A stretch of DNA of 48,157 nt, from positions 1-48,157 of the forward strand of contig NZ_AHBZ03000026.1 of NCBI RefSeq assembly GCF_000238375.3, given 5' to 3'. The stretch's first letter is position 1, and each line of letters begins with the position of its first letter. The notes below the pieces were generated by a model. It did no database searches and was not told the origin of the DNA. It saw nothing but the letters and a program-made list of their open reading frames with translations. The stretch is from Pseudoalteromonas citrea (lineage in GTDB: Bacteria; Pseudomonadota; Gammaproteobacteria; Enterobacterales; Alteromonadaceae). Positions 48,123 through 48,157 of this stretch are shown one piece after another. The position numbers and the translations under genes were made by a program.

Positions 48123-48157
48123 TTGCGCTTTTTCTGCATCTCCCTATAATGCGACCC
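48123..48157 (+). promoter_or_regulatory. rRNA P1-like promoter at the window edge
   Basis: TTGCGC (48123-48128), a 16-bp spacer and TATAAT (48145-48150) are followed by the GC-rich discriminator GCGACCC. AT-rich sequence stands just upstream like an UP element. This arrangement is typical of stringently controlled rRNA operon promoters. The rest of the gap from 47913 is gene-free AT-rich sequence. Confidence 0.65.

Overview
The window looks like a chromosomal segment of a marine gammaproteobacterium of the order Alteromonadales, most likely Pseudoalteromonas-like. This rests on a moderately low G+C content by eye, conserved neighbourhoods also known in enterobacteria (yihY-dtd-yiiD, and sthA next to fabR), a FabR-type operator before a desaturase, and many secreted or lipid-anchored proteins. 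The genus was not tested by any search.

Layout. Positions 1-4400 are a mobile-element landing zone: an IS3-family element has inserted into the loop of a palindromic repeat, an IS30-family element sits inside the IS3, and a separate IS256-family element is bounded by an 8-bp target duplication. Positions 4400-9300 hold envelope and housekeeping genes: a DUF2959 lipoprotein, YihY, a proline iminopeptidase-like hydrolase, Dtd, a methyltransferase-like protein and the two-domain YiiD/MadA. Positions 9300-14600 hold an orphan S24 repressor, a secreted trypsin with a chitin-binding tail and a large leucine-rich-repeat lipoprotein. Positions 14700-19600 hold two regulator/transporter pairs (AraC with MFS; LysR with a Bcr/CflA-like pump plus a GNAT acetyltransferase). 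Positions 19600-28200 are a mixed envelope and secretion region (DUF1707 protein, hydrolase, LPP20-like lipoprotein, six-cysteine secreted protein, GH97 glucosidase, and a cupredoxin followed by a beta-barrel). Positions 28200-31550 form the redox and lipid block sthA, desaturase and fabR.

The most interesting region is 31843-41988. Six consecutive plus-strand genes all encode proteins with N-terminal signal peptides. They are an M4-type metalloprotease with PKD-like and GEVED modules, a Hint-domain protein, a stand-alone GEVED protein, and three paralogues that I read as relatives of the stonustoxin-type MACPF pore-forming fold. My inference is that this is an uncharacterised secreted multi-component pore-forming or surface-assembly system with its own protease and a self-processing partner. 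The protease has Tyr where M4 enzymes carry the catalytic His, and the Hint domain lacks the usual C-terminal His-Asn.

Positions 42339-47159 are the leucine biosynthesis operon leuABCD, preceded by a leucine-rich leader peptide and attenuator. A small secreted protein follows. The window ends on a sequence that looks like an rRNA P1 promoter, so an rRNA operon probably begins just beyond the right edge.
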